From the NCBI GenBank assembly GCA_019412865.1, contig DXOJ01000347.1, positions 1 to 6,441 on the forward strand: DNA of 6,441 nucleotides, read 5' to 3'. The stretch's first letter is position 1. Each line of letters starts with the position of its first letter. The position numbers and the translations under genes are program-made. The DNA comes from Bacteroides sp. (GTDB lineage: Bacteria; Bacteroidota; Bacteroidia; Bacteroidales; Bacteroidaceae). A model generated the notes under the pieces. That model made no database searches. It was not told the origin of the DNA and saw only the letters and a program-made list of their open reading frames with translations. Shown here piece after piece: positions 1 through 6,441 of the stretch.

Positions 1-2516
1 TTTAATGTAACTTTAGGCATATTTACCAGCCAATAGAAATTTTGATGTTGCGAGTAACGCCAATATAAGTTTTCAGAAATAAGATTTCTGTTTAAGTCTT
101 CTAATTCCAGCTTTATATAATATATGGCAGAAAGGTCACCTCGTTGAGGTACGGTTTCTAATTCTTTATATTGGTCGGCGCCCACGGATATGGTATCTGT
201 GTATGCCCAGCATTCTTTCATCGAATAGTCTATGATTCTGGCTTTGGCTATAACAGATTTAAGTTCTTGATGAGTAGCGTTTATCACAGAAATCCGGTTC
301 GTATTTGCATTCATTTGAATATGAATGGGTTCCATTGCTTTCTTTGAGAAATAGTAAGAAGCATTGGGTGACAGATACCAATCATAAATTTGCCAGCAGA
401 CATCGGGCCAACAAGAGTTTAGTTTCCAGATCATTATCCCTGTTGTGATATCCCACATCCGGTGGTTGGCTGCCTCAAACATGGCACGATACCCTTCTGA
501 ACTTACTAGCTGGCCTTTATATGCATAATCCTCGCTACTGACTGGGTCGCTATAGAAGGTTCGGATTGCATTGTCGTATGCACGATAGCAGAAGTTATTG
601 GTGTCCCATGCTCCGTGTTCCGCCCATATACTGTCTAATGGATAAATCGGATTTCTCCGGTCAAGTGGCTTATCAATGGTAGGTATAAACTTTTTCAAAC
701 TTTCGTATACAGGTACGGAAGGCATGCCTAATTCGTTTCTGAACATTTGCAGATAAACCTCTTCTACTTTGTCGAAGTAGTAATCGGAGGGTGCCCAGTT
801 ATAGTCGGGAGCGCCATCATCGGTAGTACCGGTTGGTAAGTCCGGTTTTAAATAAGGAGTTAGTTTGTCTACGTCCCAACTGATACTGGTAGTCGGTATG
901 TAGGGGCGTGTCGTGTCGAGGCTTAATACGGCTTCTTTGGTCGGATGATACAATTCTTCATCTACCAACACTTCATTAACTCCGAACCATGCAATGATAC
1001 AGGGATGATTACGGTATCTTTTGACCATGTCTTTCACGCAAGCGATAGCTAAGTCATTGTTGAGAGGATTATGCTGGTTGTCACGTCCCGGGAACATTCG
1101 GTAGCATTGATAAAATACATGCCAGTTCATCAGTCCGTATTTATCCCAGCTATCTAGCCAATCTTCGGAAGGGGAAGGCATATCTTCACTGCCGATCAAA
1201 GTAATGTTGGCATTTGCCATTAATCGTGCCTGGTCATAAATTCGTTTGGGTGAGTCGTCGAGAAGTACATCCGGTTGTATCCATCCCCCTTTACAGAAGA
1301 TGCGTTTGCCATTGATAAAGAATACACGACCATATTCTTCCCCGTTTTTCATTAATTCCGAAGTTACTTCGCGAATTCCGAAGTTTACCTTCTCCCGATC
1401 GGACGATTTCCCATTATTCATGTCGAATGATAAATCGAGACTGTGCATATATTGCTCTCCATATCCGTTTGGGTACCATAAGTATGGGTTCTGTATAGAT
1501 AAGACGGAAAACTTCTGGGGAGATAATATTATTTCTTTACTTTCATTGGGGAGCATTGTGACAGGCAGAGTTACGCTTATCGGTTTCATGCTTCCAGCCA
1601 GTTTACGTGTGTAACTCGGATAAACTAATTCGTTGATAAGGCGAATTGTTGCTTTAACTTTACCGCTTATCATCTTATCCGAATGATTGTGTACAGTCGC
1701 TTTGATTGTAATGTCAGCAACTGTTGTATCTTTTTGGGGTAGAGTAGTGATAATATATGGGTCTTCAATAGTGACCTGGCTGGTTGCTTCCAGGGTGACG
1801 GACTGATAAATACCCATATTCCGGTCACGCACTACAGGGGCGCAATCCCAACCACCTGTGAATTTTAATGTTTCATCTTTGAACAAATCGGAAGCCGTAC
1901 CACGGTTAGGCCCAAAGGCTATAAATTGTGTTCCGGGGTTAGGAGTTCCGGGATGGTCCACTTGATATATTTTTATAGCAATACAGTTCTGTGTGGGCTG
2001 GATATAATCGGTTATATCGAATTTGAAGCGGCGGAACATGCCTACTACATCTTCTTTTTTCCCTATTTGATGTCCATTAATCCATACGTCTGCACGATAG
2101 TTAATTCCATTGAGGTTCAGCCATATTTTTTTGTTTTTATATTGCTTAGGCAAAGTGAAGGTCGTGCGATACCAATAAGGTTCCTGCCAAGGATTTTTTC
2201 CATTGCCCAGGTAACTGTATTTAGCTAAGTCCATTTTTTTATTAAACTCATCAGAGACATCAGGAATTAGAAAGTTGTTCATGCCGATTCTGGGATCAGG
2301 ATAAACGTTCTGTTTCACTAATGCATTCAAAACAGTAGTCGGTACTGTGGCTTCATACCAGTCGGTAGCTTGGAATGAAGGCATAGATACTTTTTCCGCA
2401 TTTTCGCTTATTTCGGTTGTACTTTTTATTTCCCAATTGGTTAATTTCAACTGGTTATCTGCTTTGCTTATCAAGCAAAACAATAGAAACGGATAGAGTA
2501 TAAGTAATTTTTTCAT
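1..2516 (-). CDS. Secreted glycoside hydrolase family 2 enzyme, exo-beta-glucosaminidase/beta-mannosidase-like (C-terminus cut by window edge)
   Basis: The frame is open from ATG at 2516 to the left edge, giving 838 complete codons without a stop. Residues 1-19 form a basic-hydrophobic signal peptide (MKKLLILYPF start) probably cut after SKA, so the enzyme should be periplasmic or exported. Domains in order: a sugar-binding jelly roll (about 25-245, with PYWYRTTF at 113-120 and GGWDC at 221-225), an Ig-like domain (about 248-385), a TIM barrel (about 395-710), and the beginning of a C-terminal beta domain. The likely acid/base is Glu515 in WFGVNE and the likely nucleophile Glu595 in RNELGMPSVP. 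The GGWIQPD motif (410-416) and the segment 691-733 (IMIWKLN, CWP, IYDWYLSP, KKAMEPIHIQ) resemble CsxA-type exo-beta-D-glucosaminidases, although the acid/base motif is the ordinary GH2 Asn-Glu. From family length I expect roughly another hundred residues outside the window. It starts 6 bases after the ROK kinase stop, with no clear Shine-Dalgarno. The GH2 call is firm; the substrate is uncertain (glucosamine or mannose most likely). Confidence 0.93.
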   Translation of the reverse strand, partial: MKKLLILYPFLLFCLISKADNQLKLTNWEIKSTTEISENAEKVSMPSFQATDWYEATVPTTVLNALVKQNVYPDPRIGMNNFLIPDVSDEFNKKMDLAKYSYLGNGKNPWQEPYWYRTTFTLPKQYKNKKIWLNLNGINYRADVWINGHQIGKKEDVVGMFRRFKFDITDYIQPTQNCIAIKIYQVDHPGTPNPGTQFIAFGPNRGTASDLFKDETLKFTGGWDCAPVVRDRNMGIYQSVTLEATSQVTIEDPYIITTLPQKDTTVADITIKATVHNHSDKMISGKVKATIRLINELVYPSYTRKLAGSMKPISVTLPVTMLPNESKEIILSPQKFSVLSIQNPYLWYPNGYGEQYMHSLDLSFDMNNGKSSDREKVNFGIREVTSELMKNGEEYGRVFFINGKRIFCKGGWIQPDVLLDDSPKRIYDQARLMANANITLIGSEDMPSPSEDWLDSWDKYGLMNWHVFYQCYRMFPGRDNQHNPLNNDLAIACVKDMVKRYRNHPCIIAWFGVNEVLVDEELYHPTKEAVLSLDTTRPYIPTTSISWDVDKLTPYLKPDLPTGTTDDGAPDYNWAPSDYYFDKVEEVYLQMFRNELGMPSVPVYESLKKFIPTIDKPLDRRNPIYPLDSIWAEHGAWDTNNFCYRAYDNAIRTFYSDPVSSEDYAYKGQLVSSEGYRAMFEAANHRMWDITTGIMIWKLNSCWPDVCWQIYDWYLSPNASYYFSKKAMEPIHIQMNANTNRISVINATHQELKSVIAKARIIDYSMKECWAYTDTISVGADQYKELETVPQRGDLSAIYYIKLELEDLNRNLISENLYWRYSQHQNFYWLVNMPKVTL

Positions 2517-2522
2517 AACAAT

Positions 2523-3419
2523 TTATTCTACAAACATTAAAGCTGCTGCACCCATAAATCCGGCATTATCTTTTAAACCTGCTGGCTTTAACTGGATGCT
2601 TGCAGCAGTTTGCGGACAAATGTACTTTTTAAATAAAGATACCATTGAATCCCAAAATATATCTGATGAATGCATAACTGAGCCTCCGATAATTACGACT
2701 TCCGGATCAACGATATTAACAGTCCAGGAAAGGGCATAAGCTAATGCCTGGGTAAACTCTTTCCATGCTTTTAATGCGTTGATGTCTCCTTCCCGGGCTA
2801 ATTTACTGATTTCTTCTCCTGAAATCTTTCTTTTTGTAATTCTCTGATATAAATTTGATATTCCAGTTCCCGATACATAATCTTCTATCATTCCTTCTTT
2901 GTATGGAGACAGCCAGATTTCTCCGGCACAACCGGTAGCTCCACGAATAATTTTTCTGTTTACCACTATAGCTGCTCCTAAGCCTGTGCCAAGAGTGATT
3001 CCTAGTATTGAATTTAGGTTTCTTCCGGCTCCCCATAGGGCTTCTCCTAACATCATTGCATTTGCATCATTATCCAGTTTGACCGGAAGTCCGAAAGTTG
3101 ATTCTATTTTTTTGTGTAAAGGGTAATTGTGTAACGTTGGAAGGTTATTGCATTCGAGAATGATGCCTTTGTTGATATCTAATGGACCGGTAGAACCGAT
3201 GCCGATGCCGATTAATTCTGCTCCATCGGCTTGTTGTATCATTCTTCGGATTAATAGAGTCAATTGCTCAATAATCATTTCACCGGGTTCGTGCGCTAAA
3301 GTCCGGATAGATTCGGGGATACCGATTATCTGTCCGTTAATATCGACAAGTCCGGCTTTTATTTTAGTCCCGCCAATATCGACTCCAATTGCAATTTTCT
3401 TTGGATACACAATTCTCAT
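2523..3419 (-). CDS. ROK-family sugar kinase lacking the zinc-binding cysteine motif
   Basis: This 298-residue protein is full length for the ROK family (cytosolic ATP-dependent hexose or amino-sugar kinases; some family members are repressors). The N-terminal phosphate-binding loop is DIGGTK at 14-19. The catalytic aspartate is probably Asp118 in LDNDAN (115-120). A second ATP-binding glycine motif is LGTGLGAA at 143-150, and the C-terminal adenosine-site motif is VIIGGSV at 242-248. There is no N-terminal helix-turn-helix, so it should be an enzyme rather than a NagC/Mlc-type repressor. The usual GEIGH histidine is replaced (GEIWL, 166-170) and the CxCGxxGCxE zinc loop is missing, the sequence passing straight to IEDYVSG (178-184). 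It starts 3 bases after the SIS gene stop and ends 6 bases before the GH2 start, so the three are translated from one message. It likely phosphorylates the monosaccharide released by the GH2 enzyme; which hexose (glucosamine, mannose, glucose, N-acetylmannosamine) is not decidable here. The start is supported by the tight junction and the position of the DIGGTK loop. Confidence 0.94.
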   Translation of the reverse strand: MRIVYPKKIAIGVDIGGTKIKAGLVDINGQIIGIPESIRTLAHEPGEMIIEQLTLLIRRMIQQADGAELIGIGIGSTGPLDINKGIILECNNLPTLHNYPLHKKIESTFGLPVKLDNDANAMMLGEALWGAGRNLNSILGITLGTGLGAAIVVNRKIIRGATGCAGEIWLSPYKEGMIEDYVSGTGISNLYQRITKRKISGEEISKLAREGDINALKAWKEFTQALAYALSWTVNIVDPEVVIIGGSVMHSSDIFWDSMVSLFKKYICPQTAASIQLKPAGLKDNAGFMGAAALMFVE

Positions 3420-3422
3420 AGT

Positions 3423-4472
3423 TTATTCGATTGATGTTATTTTGGCACCATGTGTAAATTCTCCTGGTATTATTCCGCATTTGGTTGCCCATGTATTTAT
3501 AAGAAGTTGTACAGGAACTATACAGGGGATTGTAAATAACTCAGCATTAGTGCTTGGGATAGTAATGGCACATAAATTATCATTTTCAAACACTAAGTTT
3601 GAATCGGTGATAAAGATAACTTTTCCTTCATATTTAAGGATATCTTTTACTAAAGATAGTGATTGTTCGTAGGTTTCTGATTGCGAGTGTGCAAATAGAA
3701 TGGCTATGAATCCTTTCTTTACCATTTCTAACGGGCCATGCCTGAATTCACCACCTAATAAAGCTGATGCAGGCGTATGCGCTGCTTCCATGAACATCAA
3801 TGCACTCTGGCTGGCAGCTGCAAAAACTGGTCCCCGTCCTATTAATTGCACAAAAGTGGAGCCGTCTATCAGTTCAATAGCTTTCGACATCCATGGAGTA
3901 TTTCCATTGACCATGTTCTCAATAATTTTACTGAGTTTATGCCATTGGGTGCTGTCGATTTCTTGATTGCATAACTTCATTGCCAGTAAATATGCTACTT
4001 GATAACAGGTTATGAATGTTTTTGTTGACGTTTTTTCTTCCTTTCCAGCTTTGCACAATAGGCTATAGCGAGAGAATTTGACTAAACTGCTATCTTTTTC
4101 ATTACAAATAGAAAGAACTGTGATGTTTGAAGATAACTTTTCTATTAGTTTGATTACTTCATAGCTTTCTCCTGATTGCGAAATACATATAATCAACGAT
4201 TCTGGACTAATTAATGAAATTTGATAATGCAATAATTCTCCTGCGTTCAGAGCATATGCCGGGATTTTATATGAATTAAGTAGAGAAGCAGTTGCGTTAG
4301 CGATGAAGTAAGAACTGCCCATACCGGTTAACAGAATATTTCTATATTTGCCGGAACACCATAATTCTGAAATTTGTGACAAAACGGATTTTCCTTCTAC
4401 GCTTTTGTAGAAGTTTGCCGTCTGCAGAAGTGCTTGCGGTTGCTCTTGTATTTCTTGGAAAAATTGTACCAT
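3423..4472 (-). CDS. Two-SIS-domain sugar-phosphate isomerase/amino-sugar-6-phosphate deaminase (GlmS isomerase-like)
   Basis: This 349-residue cytosolic protein corresponds to the isomerase half of GlmS without the glutaminase domain, as in NagB-II/GlmD-type deaminases, AgaS and FrlB deglycases. It opens with the family's N-terminal EIQEQPQALL (7-16). The first SIS domain (about 45-180) has GMGSS at 50-54, SQSGES at 98-103 and TSTKTF at 148-153; the second (about 195-335) has IGRGP at 211-215 and GEFRHGPLEM at 241-250. By spacing, Glu229, His245 and Lys344 fall at the GlmS catalytic positions Glu488, His504 and Lys603 (Lys344 is sixth from the C-terminus, as in GlmS), while GlmS Lys485 corresponds to Met226. 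Retention of these residues suggests real isomerase or deaminase chemistry; absence of a glutaminase domain argues for catabolic deamination rather than synthesis. It is the first gene of the tight SIS-ROK-GH2 unit. The ATG has an A-rich leader and no Shine-Dalgarno. A fructosamine-phosphate deglycase or galactosamine-6-phosphate deaminase is the main alternative. Confidence 0.9.
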   Translation of the reverse strand: MVQFFQEIQEQPQALLQTANFYKSVEGKSVLSQISELWCSGKYRNILLTGMGSSYFIANATASLLNSYKIPAYALNAGELLHYQISLISPESLIICISQSGESYEVIKLIEKLSSNITVLSICNEKDSSLVKFSRYSLLCKAGKEEKTSTKTFITCYQVAYLLAMKLCNQEIDSTQWHKLSKIIENMVNGNTPWMSKAIELIDGSTFVQLIGRGPVFAAASQSALMFMEAAHTPASALLGGEFRHGPLEMVKKGFIAILFAHSQSETYEQSLSLVKDILKYEGKVIFITDSNLVFENDNLCAITIPSTNAELFTIPCIVPVQLLINTWATKCGIIPGEFTHGAKITSIE

Positions 4473-4601
4473 CGGATTTTTTTAATTATAATCTAGTGAC
4501 TTTAATAACTACTTAGCAACAGTTGTGCAATTATTCATATGTAATTGCCAACTGTTACTGAGTAGTTTATAGATGATCTTAAATGATATTTAAATTTTCA
4601 T
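4473..4601 (-). promoter_or_regulatory. Intergenic leader between the lipoprotein gene and the SIS-ROK-GH2 unit
   Basis: This AT-rich 129-base gap is the only sizeable non-coding stretch. It contains the 61-base inverted repeat described separately. Reading the minus strand I find no good match to the Bacteroides housekeeping promoter (TTTG near -33, TAnnTTTG near -7), and the bases just before the SIS start are an A-rich run typical of translation starts in this group. The simplest reading is that the SIS-ROK-GH2 genes are transcribed from upstream of the lipoprotein gene, with the hairpin modulating read-through or message stability. A non-canonical promoter (for example for an ECF sigma factor) is not excluded. 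Confidence 0.45.
4507..4567 (-). repeat. Long inverted repeat / RNA hairpin (possible terminator, attenuator or processing signal)
   Basis: The outer arms 4507-4525 and 4549-4567 are complementary at 17 of 19 positions. The inner arms 4527-4533 and 4542-4548 are perfectly complementary over 7 bases, with one unpaired base (4526) between outer and inner stems and an 8-base loop at 4534-4541 containing CATATG. In the minus-strand transcript the two imperfect positions become one G-U wobble (4517/4557) and one A-C mismatch (4514/4562). The structure begins 34 bases after the stop of the lipoprotein gene and ends 34 bases before the SIS start. No uridine run follows it in either direction, so it is not a classical intrinsic terminator. 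It may protect the 3' end of the upstream message, mark a processing site, or act as a weak terminator that lowers expression of the downstream enzymes. The base pairing is directly seen; the role is inferred. Confidence 0.8.
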
Positions 4602-6441
4602 TTATAAATTGAATCTGGTAATTTCATAAGCAAATAGTCCCTGATCCGTAGTCAACATATAGACCTGAACGGCATTGCCATCAGCACTTCGACCGAATAC
4701 AACATCTCCTGTTTCATCAACGTTGGTACCAAGTACCTGTTTGCCAGAAACGAACGAGGCTGAAGATGTCATACCAGTTACCGCATACCCCGTTCCGGGG
4801 ATACTGCCTGTTCCTGTTGTACTTCCTTCACGTGAATCGAAGATAAAGCCATTAGCCATTGCTGAAGTTCCGGGATTATTCGTGATGTTGGATACATATA
4901 GGCGGTGGGACCAAACCCCATTGCTTGACAGACCATTTTGAACGCCTAACAAACATGTACCGTTAAATTCAACATATCCTATTCCCCGGACATTCTTATC
5001 ATATGTAGCGCTACCGGACCACCAATGTGATGTTGGAAGTGAGAAATCTATGGCGCGTGCGCCTGTGCCTATAGGAGTGTAATTAATTGCTTGCCGGAAG
5101 TTGGCACTGGCCCAAATATATCCTAGTGGAGAAGTATTTGTCAATGGAATGACTTTAGTTGCGTTCCACATGGAGACTGATGCTCCTCCGCCCCATTCTA
5201 CATAAGCGTTGCCTTGCATTGCACCATCTTTGAACATAAGGAAAACCGCACGTGGTACATTTTTGGTTGATGTGGCAATAATTGCATCCCCTGAAGTCAG
5301 ATCACCTTTGACGCAGATTGTGCGTCCAAGCTCTAGTTTTTTGACTCCATTAATGCCTACAGGAGCATTGGCGAATGTACTCCCATTAATATTTGCATAA
5401 ACGATGCTCTTAGGTGCATTCTCGATGCCGTTAGGCCAAACCCAGGCACGTACGTTTGGGTCGGTAACATTGGCGTCTAAAGTACTAGTGTATGCCATAG
5501 CTACTAAATGTCCAGCATCATCACTGGTAATAGCATGGATGGAGCGGCCTGCATCAATACCTGTAGTGTTGACTTTTACATCAAGTACTTTGCCGTTATA
5601 ACGATCCATTACAATCATTTTATTGTAATCAGTGCTATTACTGATAATTAGATAGTCGTCAATAACAGCCATTGTACGGTTCGCTCCAACCTCAAATCCA
5701 TGTGTGTCATCTGTATAGATTTGGAAACCAAATAATGAAGCTGTATAGCCCACTCCCTGAGGTAATAGATCCGGGAGTTCCAGACTAGTCTGATAGACTG
5801 TTTTGTCTGTTCCATTTTGTGCAATAACGGTTATAGTCGGTTGGTTACTTAAATCTATAATGCCGGTTGCCGGATCCAATGATGATGATTCGATAGTAGC
5901 CCATGGAGAGACTGTTAATGCCGCAGACTTCAAGGCTGCATCAATAGCTGAAGAGGTTTTATAGATGATGATTTTTCCTGTACCACCCGTACTCTCAGGT
6001 TCGACGATACGTATTGTTGCACGTGAATAGTCTGTCAGTTCTACTTTACTAATACTGGCTAATTTTGATTTCACATAAGCAGCCTTAAATGTATAAGTAA
6101 TTTTGCTTCCATCTTCTTTGACTAATGTTGATTGGAAACCACTGACCAGATCACGAATGCCGGAAATGCTGGGGGAGAATTTTGCTCCTACAGGCAGGCT
6201 GGCTGAAACTTTCATTTGTGTCAGGTCACCTTGTATTTTTTCCGTATCTGAAATATAATAAGGAACTTGTATGGTAATTGTATTACTTGCCTCGTCTACG
6301 ATAGCACTATATGTGGTACTTTCATCAGAAGCTAAGCATCCGGTTATGGTTAGTCCTGTAACATTTTCGCTGCCTGTCCTTGCCAGATCGTCCGGGTCCT
6401 CGCAGCTCATGAAGGCTAGCATTGATATTAGTACCCCGGTG
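4602..6441 (-). CDS. Surface lipoprotein with Ig-like N-terminal modules and propeller-like C-terminus, candidate glycan-binding protein (start beyond window)
   Basis: The reading frame stays open to the right edge; the first in-window Met (6422) is preceded by six in-frame codons reading TGVLIS, so the true start and most of the signal peptide lie outside. Numbering from that Met, Cys7 follows a hydrophobic stretch (MLAFMS) and is followed by EDPDD, matching the acidic post-cysteine pattern that sends Bacteroidota lipoproteins to the outer face of the outer membrane. Residues about 20-118 and 122-217 look like two Ig-like beta modules, the type often labelled DUF5018 in Bacteroides lipoproteins. 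Residues about 225-606 are beta-rich with repeated strand-turn units (YLIISNS, MIVMDRYNGKVLD, HAITSDDAGHLVAMAY) suggesting a beta-propeller. I see no catalytic motif. At least 612 residues. Its place just before sugar-processing enzymes fits a SusE/SusF-like surface glycan-binding protein, with a SusC/SusD pair expected further right. The binding role is inference and the DUF assignment is from memory of the family's look. Confidence 0.85.
   Translation of the reverse strand, partial: TGVLISMLAFMSCEDPDDLARTGSENVTGLTITGCLASDESTTYSAIVDEASNTITIQVPYYISDTEKIQGDLTQMKVSASLPVGAKFSPSISGIRDLVSGFQSTLVKEDGSKITYTFKAAYVKSKLASISKVELTDYSRATIRIVEPESTGGTGKIIIYKTSSAIDAALKSAALTVSPWATIESSSLDPATGIIDLSNQPTITVIAQNGTDKTVYQTSLELPDLLPQGVGYTASLFGFQIYTDDTHGFEVGANRTMAVIDDYLIISNSTDYNKMIVMDRYNGKVLDVKVNTTGIDAGRSIHAITSDDAGHLVAMAYTSTLDANVTDPNVRAWVWPNGIENAPKSIVYANINGSTFANAPVGINGVKKLELGRTICVKGDLTSGDAIIATSTKNVPRAVFLMFKDGAMQGNAYVEWGGGASVSMWNATKVIPLTNTSPLGYIWASANFRQAINYTPIGTGARAIDFSLPTSHWWSGSATYDKNVRGIGYVEFNGTCLLGVQNGLSSNGVWSHRLYVSNITNNPGTSAMANGFIFDSREGSTTGTGSIPGTGYAVTGMTSSASFVSGKQVLGTNVDETGDVVFGRSADGNAVQVYMLTTDQGLFAYEITRFNL

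Noticed and set aside
1246..1614. A 122-codon open frame on the plus strand
   Set aside because: It is entirely antisense to the GH2 gene, whose translation is continuous through this stretch, and it has no recognisable motif.
1926..2228. A 100-codon plus-strand frame with hydrophobic runs that might suggest a small membrane protein
   Set aside because: It is antisense to the GH2 jelly-roll domain; hydrophobicity arises from complementing AT-rich charged codons.
2460..2516. Possible lipoprotein signal on the GH2 protein (Cys14)
   Set aside because: Phenylalanine at -1 and hydrophobic residues after the cysteine do not fit a lipobox; cleavage by signal peptidase I after SKA is more plausible.
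2803..3036. A 77-codon minus-strand frame inside the ROK gene
   Set aside because: It is a frame-shifted reading of the ROK coding sequence with no start context or motif of its own.
3127..3672. A 181-codon open frame on the plus strand
   Set aside because: It lies antisense across the SIS-ROK junction, both of which have full family motifs. Its translation shows no domain or coding-like composition, so it is a shadow.
4473..4506. A TATAAT-like sequence just upstream of the SIS start
   Set aside because: Bacteroides housekeeping promoters use TAnnTTTG rather than TATAAT, no matching -33 TTTG is present, and the stretch is simply AT-rich.

Overview
The window looks like part of a polysaccharide- or amino-sugar-utilisation locus from a member of the Bacteroidales, most likely Bacteroides or a close relative. 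The reasons are the moderate-to-low G+C by eye, AT-rich leaders without clear Shine-Dalgarno sequences, an acidic 'surface export' stretch after the lipoprotein cysteine, and the combination of a Bacteroidota-type surface lipoprotein with sugar-processing enzymes. All supported genes lie on the minus strand, so the order of transcription runs from the right edge to the left edge.

Reading in that direction, the layout is as follows. (1) 6441-4602 is a lipoprotein of at least 612 residues. Its start lies beyond the right edge; it has two Ig-like N-terminal modules and a long beta-rich, propeller-like C-terminal part. (2) 4601-4473 is a 129-base intergenic gap holding a striking 61-base near-perfect inverted repeat and no recognisable Bacteroides promoter. 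(3) 4472-3423 is a two-SIS-domain protein related to the isomerase half of GlmS, probably a sugar-phosphate isomerase or amino-sugar-6-phosphate deaminase. (4) 3419-2523 is a ROK-family sugar kinase lacking the usual zinc-binding cysteine motif. (5) 2516 to the left edge is a secreted family 2 glycoside hydrolase resembling exo-beta-D-glucosaminidases and beta-mannosidases; its C-terminus lies outside the window. The last three genes are separated by only 3 and 6 bases and are almost certainly one transcription unit.

A working model (inference): the lipoprotein binds glycan at the cell surface, the secreted GH2 enzyme trims terminal beta-linked sugar, an unseen transporter brings the sugar in, the ROK kinase phosphorylates it and the SIS protein isomerises or deaminates the 6-phosphate into glycolysis. 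Enzyme plus kinase plus SIS deaminase fits glucosamine or another amino sugar best, but the exact sugar cannot be fixed from sequence alone. No SusC/SusD pair, transporter, regulator, RNA gene, insertion sequence or CRISPR array is visible. No gene-free stretch exceeds 300 bases.
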